Source of the DNA: Flagellimonas myxillae
GTDB taxonomy: Bacteria > Bacteroidota > Bacteroidia > Flavobacteriales > Flavobacteriaceae
Length of the DNA: 64,000 nt
Direction of reading: 5' to 3'
NCBI RefSeq assembly: GCF_023502235.1
Contig: NZ_JAMFLY010000001.1
Location: 434,001-498,000, forward strand
Shown: piece by piece, positions 14,545 to 24,493 of the stretch
Layout of the letters: every line of letters starts with the position of its first letter
How positions within the stretch are numbered: the stretch's first letter is position 1
Notes under the pieces: generated by a model
Seen by the model: only the letters and a program-made list of their open reading frames with translations
Database searches by the model: none
What the model was told of the DNA's origin: nothing
Program-made: the position numbers and the translations under genes

Positions 14545-17259
14545 TTATCGTTTTAGGGTGAAATGCCCTCTATAAATCCTTTCATCCTCCAAATTCACTT
14601 TAAACCAATAATCGGAAGCCGGTAATTCATTGTTGTTGAAAGTACCGTTCCAACCGTTGGTCTTTGGGCTAATCAACGCCATTAGTTTTCCATACCGGTT
14701 GTATATGGAAATCAGACTATTGGCTTGGTATTCTTCATTGATTCCGATGAGTTGCCAAGTATCGTTGATATTGTCCCCGTTGGGAGTGAAAAATTTTGGA
14801 TAGCCAATAACCGTGGTTTTTTGCTTGGTGATCCCGCAACCATTTTTGTCCCGGACACTAAGGGTCAAAAACCCAGGATCAACATTCTCAAACAATGCCG
14901 AATCTTGATAGTTGATGCCATCCAAAGAAAATTCATAATCCCCATCTCCGGAAACTAATACCTCCACCATATTGTTGTCGGCTAGGTCGGTGACGTCAAT
15001 ATCTTCTATAAAAGCCTTGTTCGAAGGAAGAACTTCAAAATCCACAGCATTATAACACTCAAAAACCCCGGCATTTGTGGAATAGTGGTAACCAACCTCC
15101 AAGGAATAGGTGCCCAAGGAAGCGATAGTTATATCTTGTTGCGTACTGATGGGTTCCAGATTAGACCCTTGTTTTCGAAACCATTGATAGCTGTCAAATC
15201 CGTCCGGGGCCCGTATGGGTAAAGGAGGTCCATCTGTGCACCATAAAATCTCTTCTTCAAAAATTAAGCGGGGGGTAGGGTTGACCACCAGGTTAAGCCA
15301 GTCAATATCTTGGCATTCATTCCCACTCTCCAAACGGGCAAAGATGGTGGTTGCTTCTGATAAATAGTTGCCCGAAATAGGGTTTTGTTCAAGGATGGCA
15401 TCATCAACCGTAGCGTAAAACGCCATATCGTCATTGGGATATTCCAAGGCGCGGATTTGGTCCAAATTGAACATTCCTGCAAGCAAAGTGTCTTCCGGGT
15501 CTACTTCACATTCATAAAACGTCTTTTCATCGCTGGGGTCCAAGACAACCGTCTGGATTTCCAGTTGCAACTCCCCGGAATTGGCACATCCGTTGGAATC
15601 AACAATTTCGTAATAAATGGTCTGGTTAAACGGTGTTGTATTGAGAAACCCTATAGGGTTAGATATTGCATTTCCAGCGTTGAGATCGGATAAGGTTTCG
15701 TAAAATGAATACGAATAAGCATCATCCACAATGGCTTCTTCCAAATTGAAGGCCGTTAAACCATCTGCTGGTCCGTTCAAGACCACATCGCATTGCACAA
15801 GGTTCAAAACTGGTGTTTGGGGCAAAGGATTTACGGCAATAAAGGCCTCGCCAACTATGGGACATTCACTTGCGTCATTGGGAACGATGCTAAGGCTATA
15901 TCTTCCAGCATCCGTTAGGTCTGCATTGCTAATGGTCAGAGTATTACCGGTATTGGCGATGGGGTTGCCATCTTTTTCCCATTCGTAGGTTGCGTTGGGA
16001 ATTACATCAGCCTCAAACGAAAACTCCTCACCTTGACAAATTTCCCCGGAAGTACTTTCTGTACCATCGCTGTTTTTAATGATGGCCACGCGATCAAAAT
16101 ACGATTGGATAAAGGGAGGAAGGCCCTGAGTGGCACTTCCGGAGCCCAAGAAAACTGCATTGTGGTTGTAATTGGCGGCGTCTCCAAGCTCATTGGGGCT
16201 TTCAATAACACCCAAATACGAGGTGCCGCGTACGTAGTTTTCTGCTATGGTCCGATATATTTTTCCGTTTTGAGCCAACTGTAGAGCGCCTCTGTATATG
16301 GGTCTTCTGTCAATCTCTATTTCTGAGGCAGCTACATTTGGAGCTGTTAGGTCAAATTGCAGCAAAGAGGAAGAATGGCCCGTTTCGTCTATAGCAGGTT
16401 GATTGTTGGAGGTATGGACATATAAAAACCTTTGGTTGGGTGAAAACTCTAGACCATATGGCACCTTGTTGGGCGCGGTAATCGGAACCTGTGATTGGTT
16501 GGATACCATCCCGGTGGTATTGTCAAAGTCGTACAACTGAAGTCCAAAGGCCATATTGGCACTGGCCAACTTCTTTCCATCTGCAGAGAATTTGAGATAT
16601 CCCCTTGGATCTAGAATCTCCAGGCCTGGAAAGGTCGATTTAACGGAAGTGGTATTGACTCCTGCCGTGCTAACCTCAAAGGCGTGGTAGGTATTGAAAG
16701 GTCCTTCGCTGCCATCCTGGGATCCCAAGGTCACTACCCATATGGATTCTTCGGAGCAGTTTTTTATCACGGCCGTTATTTTTTCTGAGCAATCGGATAA
16801 AAGATTGACGTTTCTTTGGGTGATACCGCCATTGCCACCATTTAAGGTCATGTCCACTACAGAATAGCTAAGACCGCGATCTGGGTCACCTTCAAAAGTT
16901 GAGGTATCCACCGTGAAAATATAAAGGATGTTCGGGTCTTGGGGTTTTTGCACCACAATGGCAGATTGCGTACTGGAGGGGTCGCCATACAACCCACTGC
17001 CTCCTTGCATTACGTTATGGGTACGGTCATAAACGGTAATCCCGTCGGTATATAGCAAGAGATTACCGATACCATCCGAAATGGAAGCACAACCTTCAAA
17101 AGTGTTGATGCGGCCCCCAGATAATGAAGACACCGTACCATCGTTGTTAAAGGTTATTCCCGCCCCGTTACCAAAAAACCAATTGGAGGTCTCCCCTTGG
17201 GCATAGGTTGCCAAGGAACCCATAAAGAATAGCAAAACTTTTAGGTATCTATATAGCAT
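14545..17259 (-). CDS. secreted T9SS type B cargo protein with WD/propeller-like N-domain
   Basis: 904 residues with a signal peptide to about 20 (TYAQ). The first 370 or so residues look like a beta-propeller of the kind found in flavobacterial surface proteins (WFFGNGAGITF; LSYSVVDMTLNGG; LKFSADGKKLASANM). An Ig-like domain follows (EWEKDGNPIANTGNTLTISN at about 430-450), then repeats ending in VNPLP-type linkers. The type B sorting domain contains YPKFFTPNGDNINDTW and ends GHFTLKR. Separated by 49 bases from its smaller paralogue downstream, probably one transcript. No secretion machinery genes are nearby. Confidence 0.87.
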   Translation of the reverse strand: MLYRYLKVLLFFMGSLATYAQGETSNWFFGNGAGITFNNDGTVSSLSGGRINTFEGCASISDGIGNLLLYTDGITVYDRTHNVMQGGSGLYGDPSSTQSAIVVQKPQDPNILYIFTVDTSTFEGDPDRGLSYSVVDMTLNGGNGGITQRNVNLLSDCSEKITAVIKNCSEESIWVVTLGSQDGSEGPFNTYHAFEVSTAGVNTTSVKSTFPGLEILDPRGYLKFSADGKKLASANMAFGLQLYDFDNTTGMVSNQSQVPITAPNKVPYGLEFSPNQRFLYVHTSNNQPAIDETGHSSSLLQFDLTAPNVAASEIEIDRRPIYRGALQLAQNGKIYRTIAENYVRGTSYLGVIESPNELGDAANYNHNAVFLGSGSATQGLPPFIQSYFDRVAIIKNSDGTESTSGEICQGEEFSFEADVIPNATYEWEKDGNPIANTGNTLTISNADLTDAGRYSLSIVPNDASECPIVGEAFIAVNPLPQTPVLNLVQCDVVLNGPADGLTAFNLEEAIVDDAYSYSFYETLSDLNAGNAISNPIGFLNTTPFNQTIYYEIVDSNGCANSGELQLEIQTVVLDPSDEKTFYECEVDPEDTLLAGMFNLDQIRALEYPNDDMAFYATVDDAILEQNPISGNYLSEATTIFARLESGNECQDIDWLNLVVNPTPRLIFEEEILWCTDGPPLPIRAPDGFDSYQWFRKQGSNLEPISTQQDITIASLGTYSLEVGYHYSTNAGVFECYNAVDFEVLPSNKAFIEDIDVTDLADNNMVEVLVSGDGDYEFSLDGINYQDSALFENVDPGFLTLSVRDKNGCGITKQKTTVIGYPKFFTPNGDNINDTWQLIGINEEYQANSLISIYNRYGKLMALISPKTNGWNGTFNNNELPASDYWFKVNLEDERIYRGHFTLKR

Positions 17260-17287
17260 TCAACGGATAACAGTACCTGACAAGATA

Positions 17288-18121
17288 CTATAAATCCCGC
17301 TTTTTCAATAATGCGTATGATAAATAGACAAAAAGAACGGTCCAAAAGATAACTACGAGGAATTCGTACCAATACACTTGGTAATCAAAGTCCATGTTCT
17401 CCCCAATCTGCTGCCCAATGTTCTGCACCGCGGATAGTCGGGTAAATGGTTCCTTGATAAGGTTCTGCATGGACTCCAAGGGAAAGAAGTTCTTAATGCT
17501 TTGTGCGACTTCCCAAGTTGTAAATTTCCATCCGAGGACTCCAAATATGATTTGCTCCAAAATCACCCATAAGATCAGGAAACCTAAGGCAAATGCAGAA
17601 CGTTTTACGAAAATCCCCAAAAACAGACAGAAGGAAAAGAATCCAACCAGTTTAAAGAAGAATGCCAATACAAACTCCAAATCAGAGAAAATAATCGACA
17701 GTTCGTTATAGTCCGAATAAATCAGTCCCAAAATCATGGATACGGCAAATACAAAGACCGTGGAAACCAGTGAAAATGATATGACTGTCAGGAATTTGGA
17801 TGCAATAAACTCCTTTTTGGAAAGTCCGTCGATCAAGTTTTGTTTGATGGTCTTATTGCTGTATTCATTGGCCATCATGGAAACAATGACAATGGCCAAA
17901 AAGAGCTTAAAAATAGCAGTAACAAAGGTGTTGAAATGCCAGATATACGGAAAGTTGAAAATCCCTTGGTCTGCCAAGTGAAATTTTACCGGGCCAATAT
18001 CAAATTTTATGGCTGCAATAAGAGCAATGGATGTCAACAGCACAAAATAGGAGGTAATCAGTATTTTACTGGCCCTGTTGTTCCAAAGTTTGATGAATTC
18101 TATTTGTAGTAAGCGTACCAT
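17288..18121 (-). CDS. ABC-2 type transporter permease
   Basis: 277 residues with about six membrane segments (near 18-38, 60-80, 105-130, 142-165, 172-192 and 250-272). The N-terminal MVRLLQIEFIKLWNNRASK amphipathic stretch and MMANEYSNKTIKQNLIDGLSK are typical of ABC-2 membrane subunits related to the NosY/bacitracin-export type. It starts 11 bases after the ATPase gene on the same strand and is presumably its partner. Substrate unknown. Confidence 0.85.
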   Translation of the reverse strand: MVRLLQIEFIKLWNNRASKILITSYFVLLTSIALIAAIKFDIGPVKFHLADQGIFNFPYIWHFNTFVTAIFKLFLAIVIVSMMANEYSNKTIKQNLIDGLSKKEFIASKFLTVISFSLVSTVFVFAVSMILGLIYSDYNELSIIFSDLEFVLAFFFKLVGFFSFCLFLGIFVKRSAFALGFLILWVILEQIIFGVLGWKFTTWEVAQSIKNFFPLESMQNLIKEPFTRLSAVQNIGQQIGENMDFDYQVYWYEFLVVIFWTVLFVYLSYALLKKRDL

Positions 18122-18132
18122 TCGTTTTTTGA

Positions 18133-19029
18133 TTAGTTGTTTTTGGTCAATGTCAAGAATTGTTCCTCAAGACTTTCCTTGCGTTTTACCAGGTGGGACA
18201 GCACAATGCCCTTTTCGTAGAGAAATTTGTTGAGTTCTTCAGCCTGCATTTCTTCTTTTAGAAAGGCCGTAAGCGTACCATTTTCCCTTGTGATTTTTCC
18301 AAAACTTGCGTTCTTCTCCAATAATTCATGAAGTTTTTCCAAATCCGTAGTGCGCAATTCGAAGAAACCATGACTGGCCAACATACCATCCACCGGTCCG
18401 GAATACAGTTTTTGGCCCTTTCTAAGAATCACTACATGTGAGCATACTTTTTCCACCTCGTCCAATAAGTGGGAGGCCAAAAGAATGGTAGTCCCCTTGC
18501 CGGCAATTTTCTTGATGATTTGCCGTATTTGATGAATTCCTTGGGGATCTAGTCCGTTGGTGGGTTCATCCAAAATCAGGATTTCCGGGTCGTTCAAGAG
18601 CGCGGAGGCAATGGCCAGACGCTGTTTCATACCTAAAGAATAGGTGCGGAACTTACTGTCTTTGCGGTCCCAAAGTCCTACCAATTCCAATTTTTCCTGA
18701 ATCTTGCTTTCGGGTACCTCTTTAATTTTGCAAACCAATTTGAGATTTTGGATAGCGGTCATATAGGGATAAAAGTTAGGGCGCTCAATTATGGCCCCGA
18801 CCTTCTTTAGGGCTTCGTGGGTTGACATGTTCCCATCGAACCAGCTAAAATTGCCCGAAGTGCGGTTTACCACATTAAGGATAATGCCCAAGGTGGTGGA
18901 CTTTCCACTTCCATTAGGCCCCAGAATGCCATAAACATTGCCTTTTTCAATGGTAAAGGACAAATCATTGACGGCAGTGAGAAAACCAAATTTCTTGGTC
19001 AGATTTTGTACGGTCAGTATTGTTTCCAA
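18133..19029 (-). CDS. ABC transporter ATP-binding protein
   Basis: 298 residues. Walker A GPNGSGKS (37-44), signature YSLGMKQRLA, Walker B LILDEPTNGLDP and switch histidine in LLASHLLDE are all intact. A C-terminal extension of about 80 residues follows, as in exporters of the CcmA/BcrA type. It is the energy subunit for the permease encoded directly downstream. The divergent gene at 19104 is 74 bases away. No regulator is adjacent, so the substrate remains open. Confidence 0.92.
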   Translation of the reverse strand: METILTVQNLTKKFGFLTAVNDLSFTIEKGNVYGILGPNGSGKSTTLGIILNVVNRTSGNFSWFDGNMSTHEALKKVGAIIERPNFYPYMTAIQNLKLVCKIKEVPESKIQEKLELVGLWDRKDSKFRTYSLGMKQRLAIASALLNDPEILILDEPTNGLDPQGIHQIRQIIKKIAGKGTTILLASHLLDEVEKVCSHVVILRKGQKLYSGPVDGMLASHGFFELRTTDLEKLHELLEKNASFGKITRENGTLTAFLKEEMQAEELNKFLYEKGIVLSHLVKRKESLEEQFLTLTKNN

Positions 19030-19103
19030 GACGGAATCGTTTTTTGATTAGTTTATAGTAACTTGACGAGGTATAGCCAATTTTGTTACAAAATAGGGAA
19101 AGA

Positions 19104-20174
19104 ATGTCCGAAGAAAAATTGATGTCCAAGAAAAAGCCGGCCTACCCGGTCAACGAAAAATTGGATGGGTACTTACATCGGTATAGCCGTAAGATCGAGA
19201 TTCCCATTTTTTACGAAGACCTGTTGCGTTTTGCAGGATCGGTAGTGGTGTATGATAATGAAGGGGAAGACACGCTCTGGGTTAGGGTGTATTATTCCGA
19301 TTTTGATCGTGAGGAGATAGACATGAGTTTGAAGAAGGTCTATTCCATTTTACATTCGGATGGAAGTAATCGGATTTTGGATTATCTCAATGTTGATGCG
19401 GTGGATTATTGCACTTTTGGGAATTCAAAACCCTTTCGTATAAAGGTCCGGAATATTCTAAATGACAATTACACCTATTTCTATGTAAAAAAAACGGATG
19501 CTTCGCGGGTGTACGGATTGGAGCTGGAACACATGTTGTCTCCTTACAACCTAAATTTTTTGGTCTATGGCGATACCTTGATCGAAGAACATATCGCAGG
19601 AATTCCCGGAGACGTTTTTATCGAGGACATGTTGCCCAAGTGCACGGAAGCTGAGAAGGCCCAATTGGCCAAGGAATTTGTAAAGTTCAATGAGCGCTGT
19701 ATGATCAGGCTTTTGGGCGATATGCGATCCTACAACTACGTGATTGTGCCTGTTCACGATTTTGACCATGTGGTGTATAAAATCAGGGCCATTGATTTTG
19801 ACCAACAGTGTTTTGAGGGGAAATTAAAAGTGTACAGACCCCAATTTTTCAAGGAAAATTTTCAAATGGTGGAACTGGTTCGGACCAAGCTGCAAAAGTA
19901 TTCAGTGGACCAGTATAAGATTGAGGAACGATCTATAGTAGCCAAGCGAATATTGAGTTCTGGGGATCGGATAAAACGATTATTGGATGCTTGTGTAATT
20001 GACGAAATATCCCTTGACGAAAATATCACAAAGCTAAAATTGGAAATCTACGAACTGGCCAAGGACATTAACTTTAAAAAATGTACTAAAATGGGGGAGG
20101 TGTTGGCCCTGGCCTTAGATTTTGTTAAACGGAACTATCAGGACGTGAACATGCGGCAGATTTTTGATAGCTAA
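19104..20174 (+). CDS. uncharacterised protein with kinase-like signatures
   Basis: 356 residues from the ATG at 19104, preceded by a purine-rich AGGGAAAG; a TTG further up is less likely. I do not know a named family. The order of motifs resembles a protein-kinase/aminoglycoside-phosphotransferase fold: FYVKK (127-131, lysine), LELEHM (139-144, acidic helix), EEHIAG (161-166, hinge-like), LGDMRSYNYVIV (204-215, D206 and N211 five apart as in a catalytic loop) and AIDFDQ (229-234, metal-binding D-F-D). The N-terminal 110 residues are a separate domain. No signal peptide. The similarity is by eye; it may be an active kinase, a pseudokinase or neither. Followed by a G-poor repeat oriented for the convergent gene. 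Confidence 0.6.
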   Translation: MSEEKLMSKKKPAYPVNEKLDGYLHRYSRKIEIPIFYEDLLRFAGSVVVYDNEGEDTLWVRVYYSDFDREEIDMSLKKVYSILHSDGSNRILDYLNVDAVDYCTFGNSKPFRIKVRNILNDNYTYFYVKKTDASRVYGLELEHMLSPYNLNFLVYGDTLIEEHIAGIPGDVFIEDMLPKCTEAEKAQLAKEFVKFNERCMIRLLGDMRSYNYVIVPVHDFDHVVYKIRAIDFDQQCFEGKLKVYRPQFFKENFQMVELVRTKLQKYSVDQYKIEERSIVAKRILSSGDRIKRLLDACVIDEISLDENITKLKLEIYELAKDINFKKCTKMGEVLALALDFVKRNYQDVNMRQIFDS

Positions 20175-20179
20175 ATAAC

Positions 20180-20341
20180 AGAGGTCAGATGCTGGATGCT
20201 GGTTGTCTGTTGGATTATTGGATTGTTCGATTGTTGGAAGAAGTAACTGTGGAGTTAGTGTTAAAGCAGTTGGTTAGCAATACCCAAAATCTAAGACCTA
20301 TACCTTTGGACTTTGAGTTTGAACTTGAACTTCGGTTATAA
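20180..20341 (-). repeat. G-poor repeat block downstream of the nucleoid-protein gene
   Basis: On the minus strand this reads as CCAATAATCC, CATCCAGCATC and AAGTTCAAGTTCAAACTC-like words, the same style as at 7655-8155. The G-poor strand is the sense strand of the nucleoid-associated protein gene ending at 20342. Confidence 0.6.
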
Positions 20342-21400
20342 CTAACTTTTCTGCTCCTTGTTGAAGTACACTAAATAATAGTACATCTGCCGTTCCTCGT
20401 CCCAACCTTTTTCCACAAACTTCTCTGCGGATTCGGGATTGATGAAATCCATTTTAATCTGAATGTTGGTGTCGAGATTGATAACATTCTTTATTTTTTT
20501 TCGAGCATCGGAAACAGCCTTGTTGGCAATGTCAAAATTGGAAACGTCCTCAATGCTGTATTTAGGCCCTTTTTCCACTTTATAGTGCTTGAATTCCGGA
20601 ATCAGCTCAGGATTTTCCATCACCTCATTGAGAAAGGAAGTTTCTTCGAAAGCATCATTTTTGGCAAAGTGGTTTACCGCCCGGTTCATGAAAAGCACCT
20701 CTTGCTGTTTGTCCTCTGCAGGTAGCACCACATCCTTGGCAAAGTTCTGACAGAATTTAAGGTAGTTCTTGGTATAGAAGTTCTCATCAGTGAGCGCGGA
20801 TAGACCCAAAAAGTTGTCCAACCAGTATTTGGCATCGTACCTATTACTGTCTACGGATAGCACCTTAAAACCTTCTTCCTTGTCCACATCGAAGACAATG
20901 CACCCTTTGTCCAATTTGTTGATGTTGATTCCTTGCTTGATCAAGATCTCAAGATTTTGTCCATCTTCCTTAAATTGAAGGAAATCGTGCTTTAGTTCAC
21001 TTTTGAAAATCCCAACAGCATCCACTTTTTGATTGTCCAAGACCATATCCGAAAAATGAACCACATAGACCTCACCACTTTTAATATGGGGATGGTTGGA
21101 TTGTTCGAACAAATGGGTGGTTATCTTTTGCGACAACAAATGGATCTTGGAAGAATCTTCAAAAATTTCCCCAACTGCCTTGTAGATTTCGTTAAACTCC
21201 ACATCTACCTCATTGTCAAAACGGAAATAGTTTTCTTCTTTTTCGCGAAAGGGTTTAAAGAAATACTCCTTTAGCAACCCAGACATTTCATCATTTAAGC
21301 TGAAGGGCTCGGCGGACAAGAAGATAGATTCGTTTTTGCTTTTGTTTCCAACACGGTGCAGGGACACACTTTCAATTTGGGCGGGATATAGGTTTAGCAT
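20342..21400 (-). CDS. nucleoid-associated protein, NdpA/YejK family
   Basis: 352 residues, cytoplasmic. The first half contains YVVHFSDMVLDNQKVDAVGIFKSE and the second FLGLSALTDENFYTKNYLKF, both typical of the 37-kDa nucleoid-associated family (NA37). Members associate with the bacterial nucleoid; the biochemical role is not settled. It stands alone between two repeat blocks. Confidence 0.85.
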   Translation of the reverse strand: MLNLYPAQIESVSLHRVGNKSKNESIFLSAEPFSLNDEMSGLLKEYFFKPFREKEENYFRFDNEVDVEFNEIYKAVGEIFEDSSKIHLLSQKITTHLFEQSNHPHIKSGEVYVVHFSDMVLDNQKVDAVGIFKSELKHDFLQFKEDGQNLEILIKQGININKLDKGCIVFDVDKEEGFKVLSVDSNRYDAKYWLDNFLGLSALTDENFYTKNYLKFCQNFAKDVVLPAEDKQQEVLFMNRAVNHFAKNDAFEETSFLNEVMENPELIPEFKHYKVEKGPKYSIEDVSNFDIANKAVSDARKKIKNVINLDTNIQIKMDFINPESAEKFVEKGWDEERQMYYYLVYFNKEQKS

Positions 21401-21404
21401 TTTT

Positions 21405-21510
21405 TGGGTTTATCAGTAATCAGTAATCAGATGTCAGTAATTTGTTATTGGTTGTCAATGGAGCATATAGGCTATTGATCATTGGTAATTGATCATTGTA
21501 AATTGAACTT
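21405..21510 (-). repeat. short repeat block, TGATCAATTACC-type
   Basis: Plus strand shows CAGTAATCAGTAATCAG and TTGATCATTGGTAATTGATCATTG; read on the minus strand it is G-poor and lies directly downstream of the 21513-22007 gene. Same style as the block at 57061. Confidence 0.55.
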
Positions 21511-21512
21511 TA

Positions 21513-22007
21513 TCAATTCCAATTTTCGTCAAAGTCTAAATCGTCATAGCTTTCAAAAGTGTCATCGAAATCCATGGTGGGCTTGGATTCAAACTTTTTT
21601 TCCGGAGGTGAATCCGGTAGTTCGCCAAAAGTGAACAACAGGTTAGGGTAACTTCTCCCATCTTCTTTTTCCACAATATCGGCCAGCTCCACAAAAAAGG
21701 TCCACATGCTCAAAAAGTCATACACGTAGATCATTTTCGGATTGTCTTCCCCAAGCACGTCCTCCACAGTGGTTTCGTTCATCAACCGGACATCGGAACC
21801 CGTTTCGCTCATATCGAACAAGGCAATTTCCTCGTCCTGGTTCCATTCGGAATCGCAGGTATAAAACGAGGCCATTTCGCTTCCTCCAAAACCAAATGCC
21901 TGGGTAATGGCATTGTGAAATTCCTCCAAGGAGTTGGATGCCTCGATTTCCAAATCCCTAAAAATATCTTCCTCCGCATCAAGAATAATCCTGATCTTGT
22001 AAATCAT
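21513..22007 (-). CDS. pRiA4b ORF-3-like (IS1096 passenger-type) protein
   Basis: 164 residues. The N-terminal YKIRIILDAEEDIFRDLEIEASNSLEEFHNAITQAFGF and the WTFFVEL segment (about 102-108) match the plasmid pRiA4b ORF-3 family, small proteins found both on plasmids and as chromosomal orphans. The C-terminus is strongly acidic (FDDTFESYDDLDFDENW). No transposase or other mobile trace is nearby, so the family name does not indicate a mobile element here. Function unknown. Confidence 0.75.
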   Translation of the reverse strand: MIYKIRIILDAEEDIFRDLEIEASNSLEEFHNAITQAFGFGGSEMASFYTCDSEWNQDEEIALFDMSETGSDVRLMNETTVEDVLGEDNPKMIYVYDFLSMWTFFVELADIVEKEDGRSYPNLLFTFGELPDSPPEKKFESKPTMDFDDTFESYDDLDFDENWN

Positions 22008-22052
22008 TCAGCAAAAAATTAAAGTGGGGTCAAAGTTACGATAAATAGTGTT

Positions 22053-23066
22053 TTATTTGGAGAATCGGTGCAAGGTAAACGTCATTGCTGCCAAAAGGAA
22101 AAATGCGCCCACTTGATGCAGGATTCCCAGCCACAACGGTACCGCCAAAATCAGGGTGAGTACCCCCAATAAAAATTGAATTCCCACTAAAGCGAGCAAG
22201 CCATGGACACCCTTTTGCTGCAGTTGGGTCAATTTTAGGTTTTTGGTTCTGTACCAAATCCCAATTACTAGGGCGACCACTACATAAGCGAGGTATCGAT
22301 GTACAAATTGAACCCCACTTTTACCTTCATAAAGGTTTTTGATGAAGGGCTGTTGTTCTATATACACCGTTTCGTGAATTAGCTTGCCATCGCTCATCAA
22401 CGGCCAATGGTTGTGTATAAATCCAGCATCCAAGCCAGCTACAAAGGCCCCCCAAATAATTTGAATGACCAAAACTGCCAAGGCTACACGAACCAAATTC
22501 CGGATAGATTTCTGGATTTCCATTTTGGTTGGATAGCGCAGGTCCAAAGCTACCCAAAGGCTATAAGCAAAGGTTAAAAATGCGGTGGTTAAATGGGCCG
22601 CCAAGCGATAGTGGGATACATCCGGCCTATCCACCAATCCACTTTTAACCATGTACCAACCCAAAAATCCTTGGAATCCACCAAGAAATAACAGGATAAG
22701 GCATTTTTTGATGGTGCTGCGATCCAGTCTTTTGGTCAACAAAAAAAACAGGAATGGGAGGATAAAAACAACCCCAATAAATCTCCCGATAACCCGGTGC
22801 AACCATTCCCAGAAATAAATACTCTTAAAATCCTCAAGGGTGAAGTGGTAGTTCAATTTTTGGTATTCCGGATACTGTTTGTACAGATCGAAGGCCTCTT
22901 GCCATTCCTGCTGGTTCATCGGGGGAAGAGTCCCGCTTATAAGGTTGTAATCTGAAATGGAAAGCCCAGAATGGGTCAATCGGGTGATTCCGCCAACCAC
23001 TACCATGATAAAAATCAGGGCACAACCTGTCAATAGCCAATAAATGACGTACCTATTCTTTTTCAT
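22053..23066 (-). CDS. ctaA: heme A synthase (COX15/CtaA)
   Basis: 337 residues from the ATG at 23066, overlapping the preceding gene's stop by 14 bases. It has eight membrane segments. It oxidises heme O to heme A for aa3-type cytochrome oxidase. Conserved histidines appear in [41 protein letters not shown] and ILHQVGAF, as expected for heme ligands. The [10 protein letters not shown] segment between the two halves is intact. The overlap with the nucleotidyltransferase gene suggests one transcript, without a clear functional link. Confidence 0.93.
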   Translation of the reverse strand: MKKNRYVIYWLLTGCALIFIMVVVGGITRLTHSGLSISDYNLISGTLPPMNQQEWQEAFDLYKQYPEYQKLNYHFTLEDFKSIYFWEWLHRVIGRFIGVVFILPFLFFLLTKRLDRSTIKKCLILLFLGGFQGFLGWYMVKSGLVDRPDVSHYRLAAHLTTAFLTFAYSLWVALDLRYPTKMEIQKSIRNLVRVALAVLVIQIIWGAFVAGLDAGFIHNHWPLMSDGKLIHETVYIEQQPFIKNLYEGKSGVQFVHRYLAYVVVALVIGIWYRTKNLKLTQLQQKGVHGLLALVGIQFLLGVLTLILAVPLWLGILHQVGAFFLLAAMTFTLHRFSK

Positions 23067-24492
23067 CCACAATGGGTGTTAAATTCAATTGCTTCCCTTT
23101 TTCCAACATAAATGCATAGGCGGCTTTGTATTCGTTGGGGATTTCGCCCTCCAAGATGGCTTCCTTGATCGCATCTTTAATGATTCCGATTTCTTTGGAA
23201 GGTTTTAGGTTGAATACTTTCATGATTTCCTCACCGGAAACTGGGGGCTGAAAATTTCGGACATGGTCGCGTTCCTCAACCTCCACAATTTTCTGACGCA
23301 CAATTTGGAAGTTGCTCCGGTATCTTTTCTGTTTCCTTGGATTTTTGGTGGTGATATCCGCTTCGCACAAGGTCATGAGGTCGTCCACAAACTCTCCGGC
23401 ATCAAAAACCAATCGTCGAACGGCTGAATCGGTTACGTGATCTTCAGATAGGATGATGGGCCTAGAGCTCATCAATACCATCTTTTGCACGAATTTCATC
23501 TTGTCGTTCAAGGGCATTCGAAGGCGTTTAAACAGTTTGTACACCATTTTGGAACCCACAAACTCATGTCCGTGGAAGGTCCAGCCAATTTTCTTGTGGA
23601 ATCGCTTGGTTGGGGCTTTGCCAATATCGTGGAGCAAAGCGGCCCAACGTAGCCAAAGATTGTCTGTGGTCAATGCGATATTGTCGACGACCTCAAGGGT
23701 GTGCCAAAAATTGTCCTTATGCCGTTGTCCTTCAATCTCTTCGATGCCCTGAAGAGCAGTAAGTTCGGGTAAAATGATAGGGAGCAACCCAGTTTGGTGC
23801 ATCAATGCAAAACCAATTGAGGGTTTTTCGCTTAGAAGAATTTTATGCAGTTCATCCACAATCCTTTCCTTCGAAATGATTTTGATTCGTTCCCTATTGT
23901 CAGTAATGGCCTGAAGGGATTTTAGCTCAATTTCAAAATTTAGTTGGGTGGCGAACCTGATCGCCCGCATCATCCGAAGTGGGTCGTCAGAATAAGTGAT
24001 TCCTGGTTCAAGTGGGGTTCGAATGGTCTTTTTTCTTAGATCCTCCAATCCGTTGAAAGGATCTACCATTTGCCCAAAATTATCTGAGCCCAAGGAAAGG
24101 GCCATTGCGTTAATCGTAAAGTCCCTACGATTTTGGTCATCCTCCAGGGTTCCGTCTTCCACGTGGGGTTTTCTACTGTTTCTATCGTAGCTTTCCCTTC
24201 GGGCGCCGACAAACTCCAACTCTAGCTCATGATACTTTATCATCGCTGTTCCAAAGTTCTTAAAAACCGATACTTGTGGTTTTCCTTTTAACTTTTCGGC
24301 CACCTTTTTTGCGAGTTCAATTCCGCTTCCAACGGCAACAATATCAATATCCTTGGGAGTTCCTCTTTGTAATATATAATCCCTAACAAAACCGCCAATG
24401 ACATAGGCATCCATCCCTATTTCCTGCGAAGTTTCGCCAATAAGCTTAAAAATAGGATGTTCAATGGCTTTTTTATGGAATTCTTGCGTCAT
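23053..24492 (-). CDS. CCA tRNA nucleotidyltransferase / poly(A) polymerase family with HD domain
   Basis: 479 residues. The nucleotidyltransferase head contains GGFVRDYIL and [10 protein letters not shown] (the metal-binding DxD), followed by [10 protein letters not shown]. The RNA-binding tail includes [13 protein letters not shown]-terminal HD domain has LLHDIGK. The protein probably adds or repairs the 3' CCA of tRNA. Its start is 1 base after the tsaC-like stop, making a compact tRNA-related pair. Confidence 0.93.
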   Translation of the reverse strand: MTQEFHKKAIEHPIFKLIGETSQEIGMDAYVIGGFVRDYILQRGTPKDIDIVAVGSGIELAKKVAEKLKGKPQVSVFKNFGTAMIKYHELELEFVGARRESYDRNSRKPHVEDGTLEDDQNRRDFTINAMALSLGSDNFGQMVDPFNGLEDLRKKTIRTPLEPGITYSDDPLRMMRAIRFATQLNFEIELKSLQAITDNRERIKIISKERIVDELHKILLSEKPSIGFALMHQTGLLPIILPELTALQGIEEIEGQRHKDNFWHTLEVVDNIALTTDNLWLRWAALLHDIGKAPTKRFHKKIGWTFHGHEFVGSKMVYKLFKRLRMPLNDKMKFVQKMVLMSSRPIILSEDHVTDSAVRRLVFDAGEFVDDLMTLCEADITTKNPRKQKRYRSNFQIVRQKIVEVEERDHVRNFQPPVSGEEIMKVFNLKPSKEIGIIKDAIKEAILEGEIPNEYKAAYAFMLEKGKQLNLTPIVDEKE

Positions 24493-24493
24493 G

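Noticed and set aside
21513..22007. Mobile-element passenger gene as a sign of transposition
   Set aside because: No transposase, terminal inverted repeats or target duplication are seen around it; the family is common on chromosomes.
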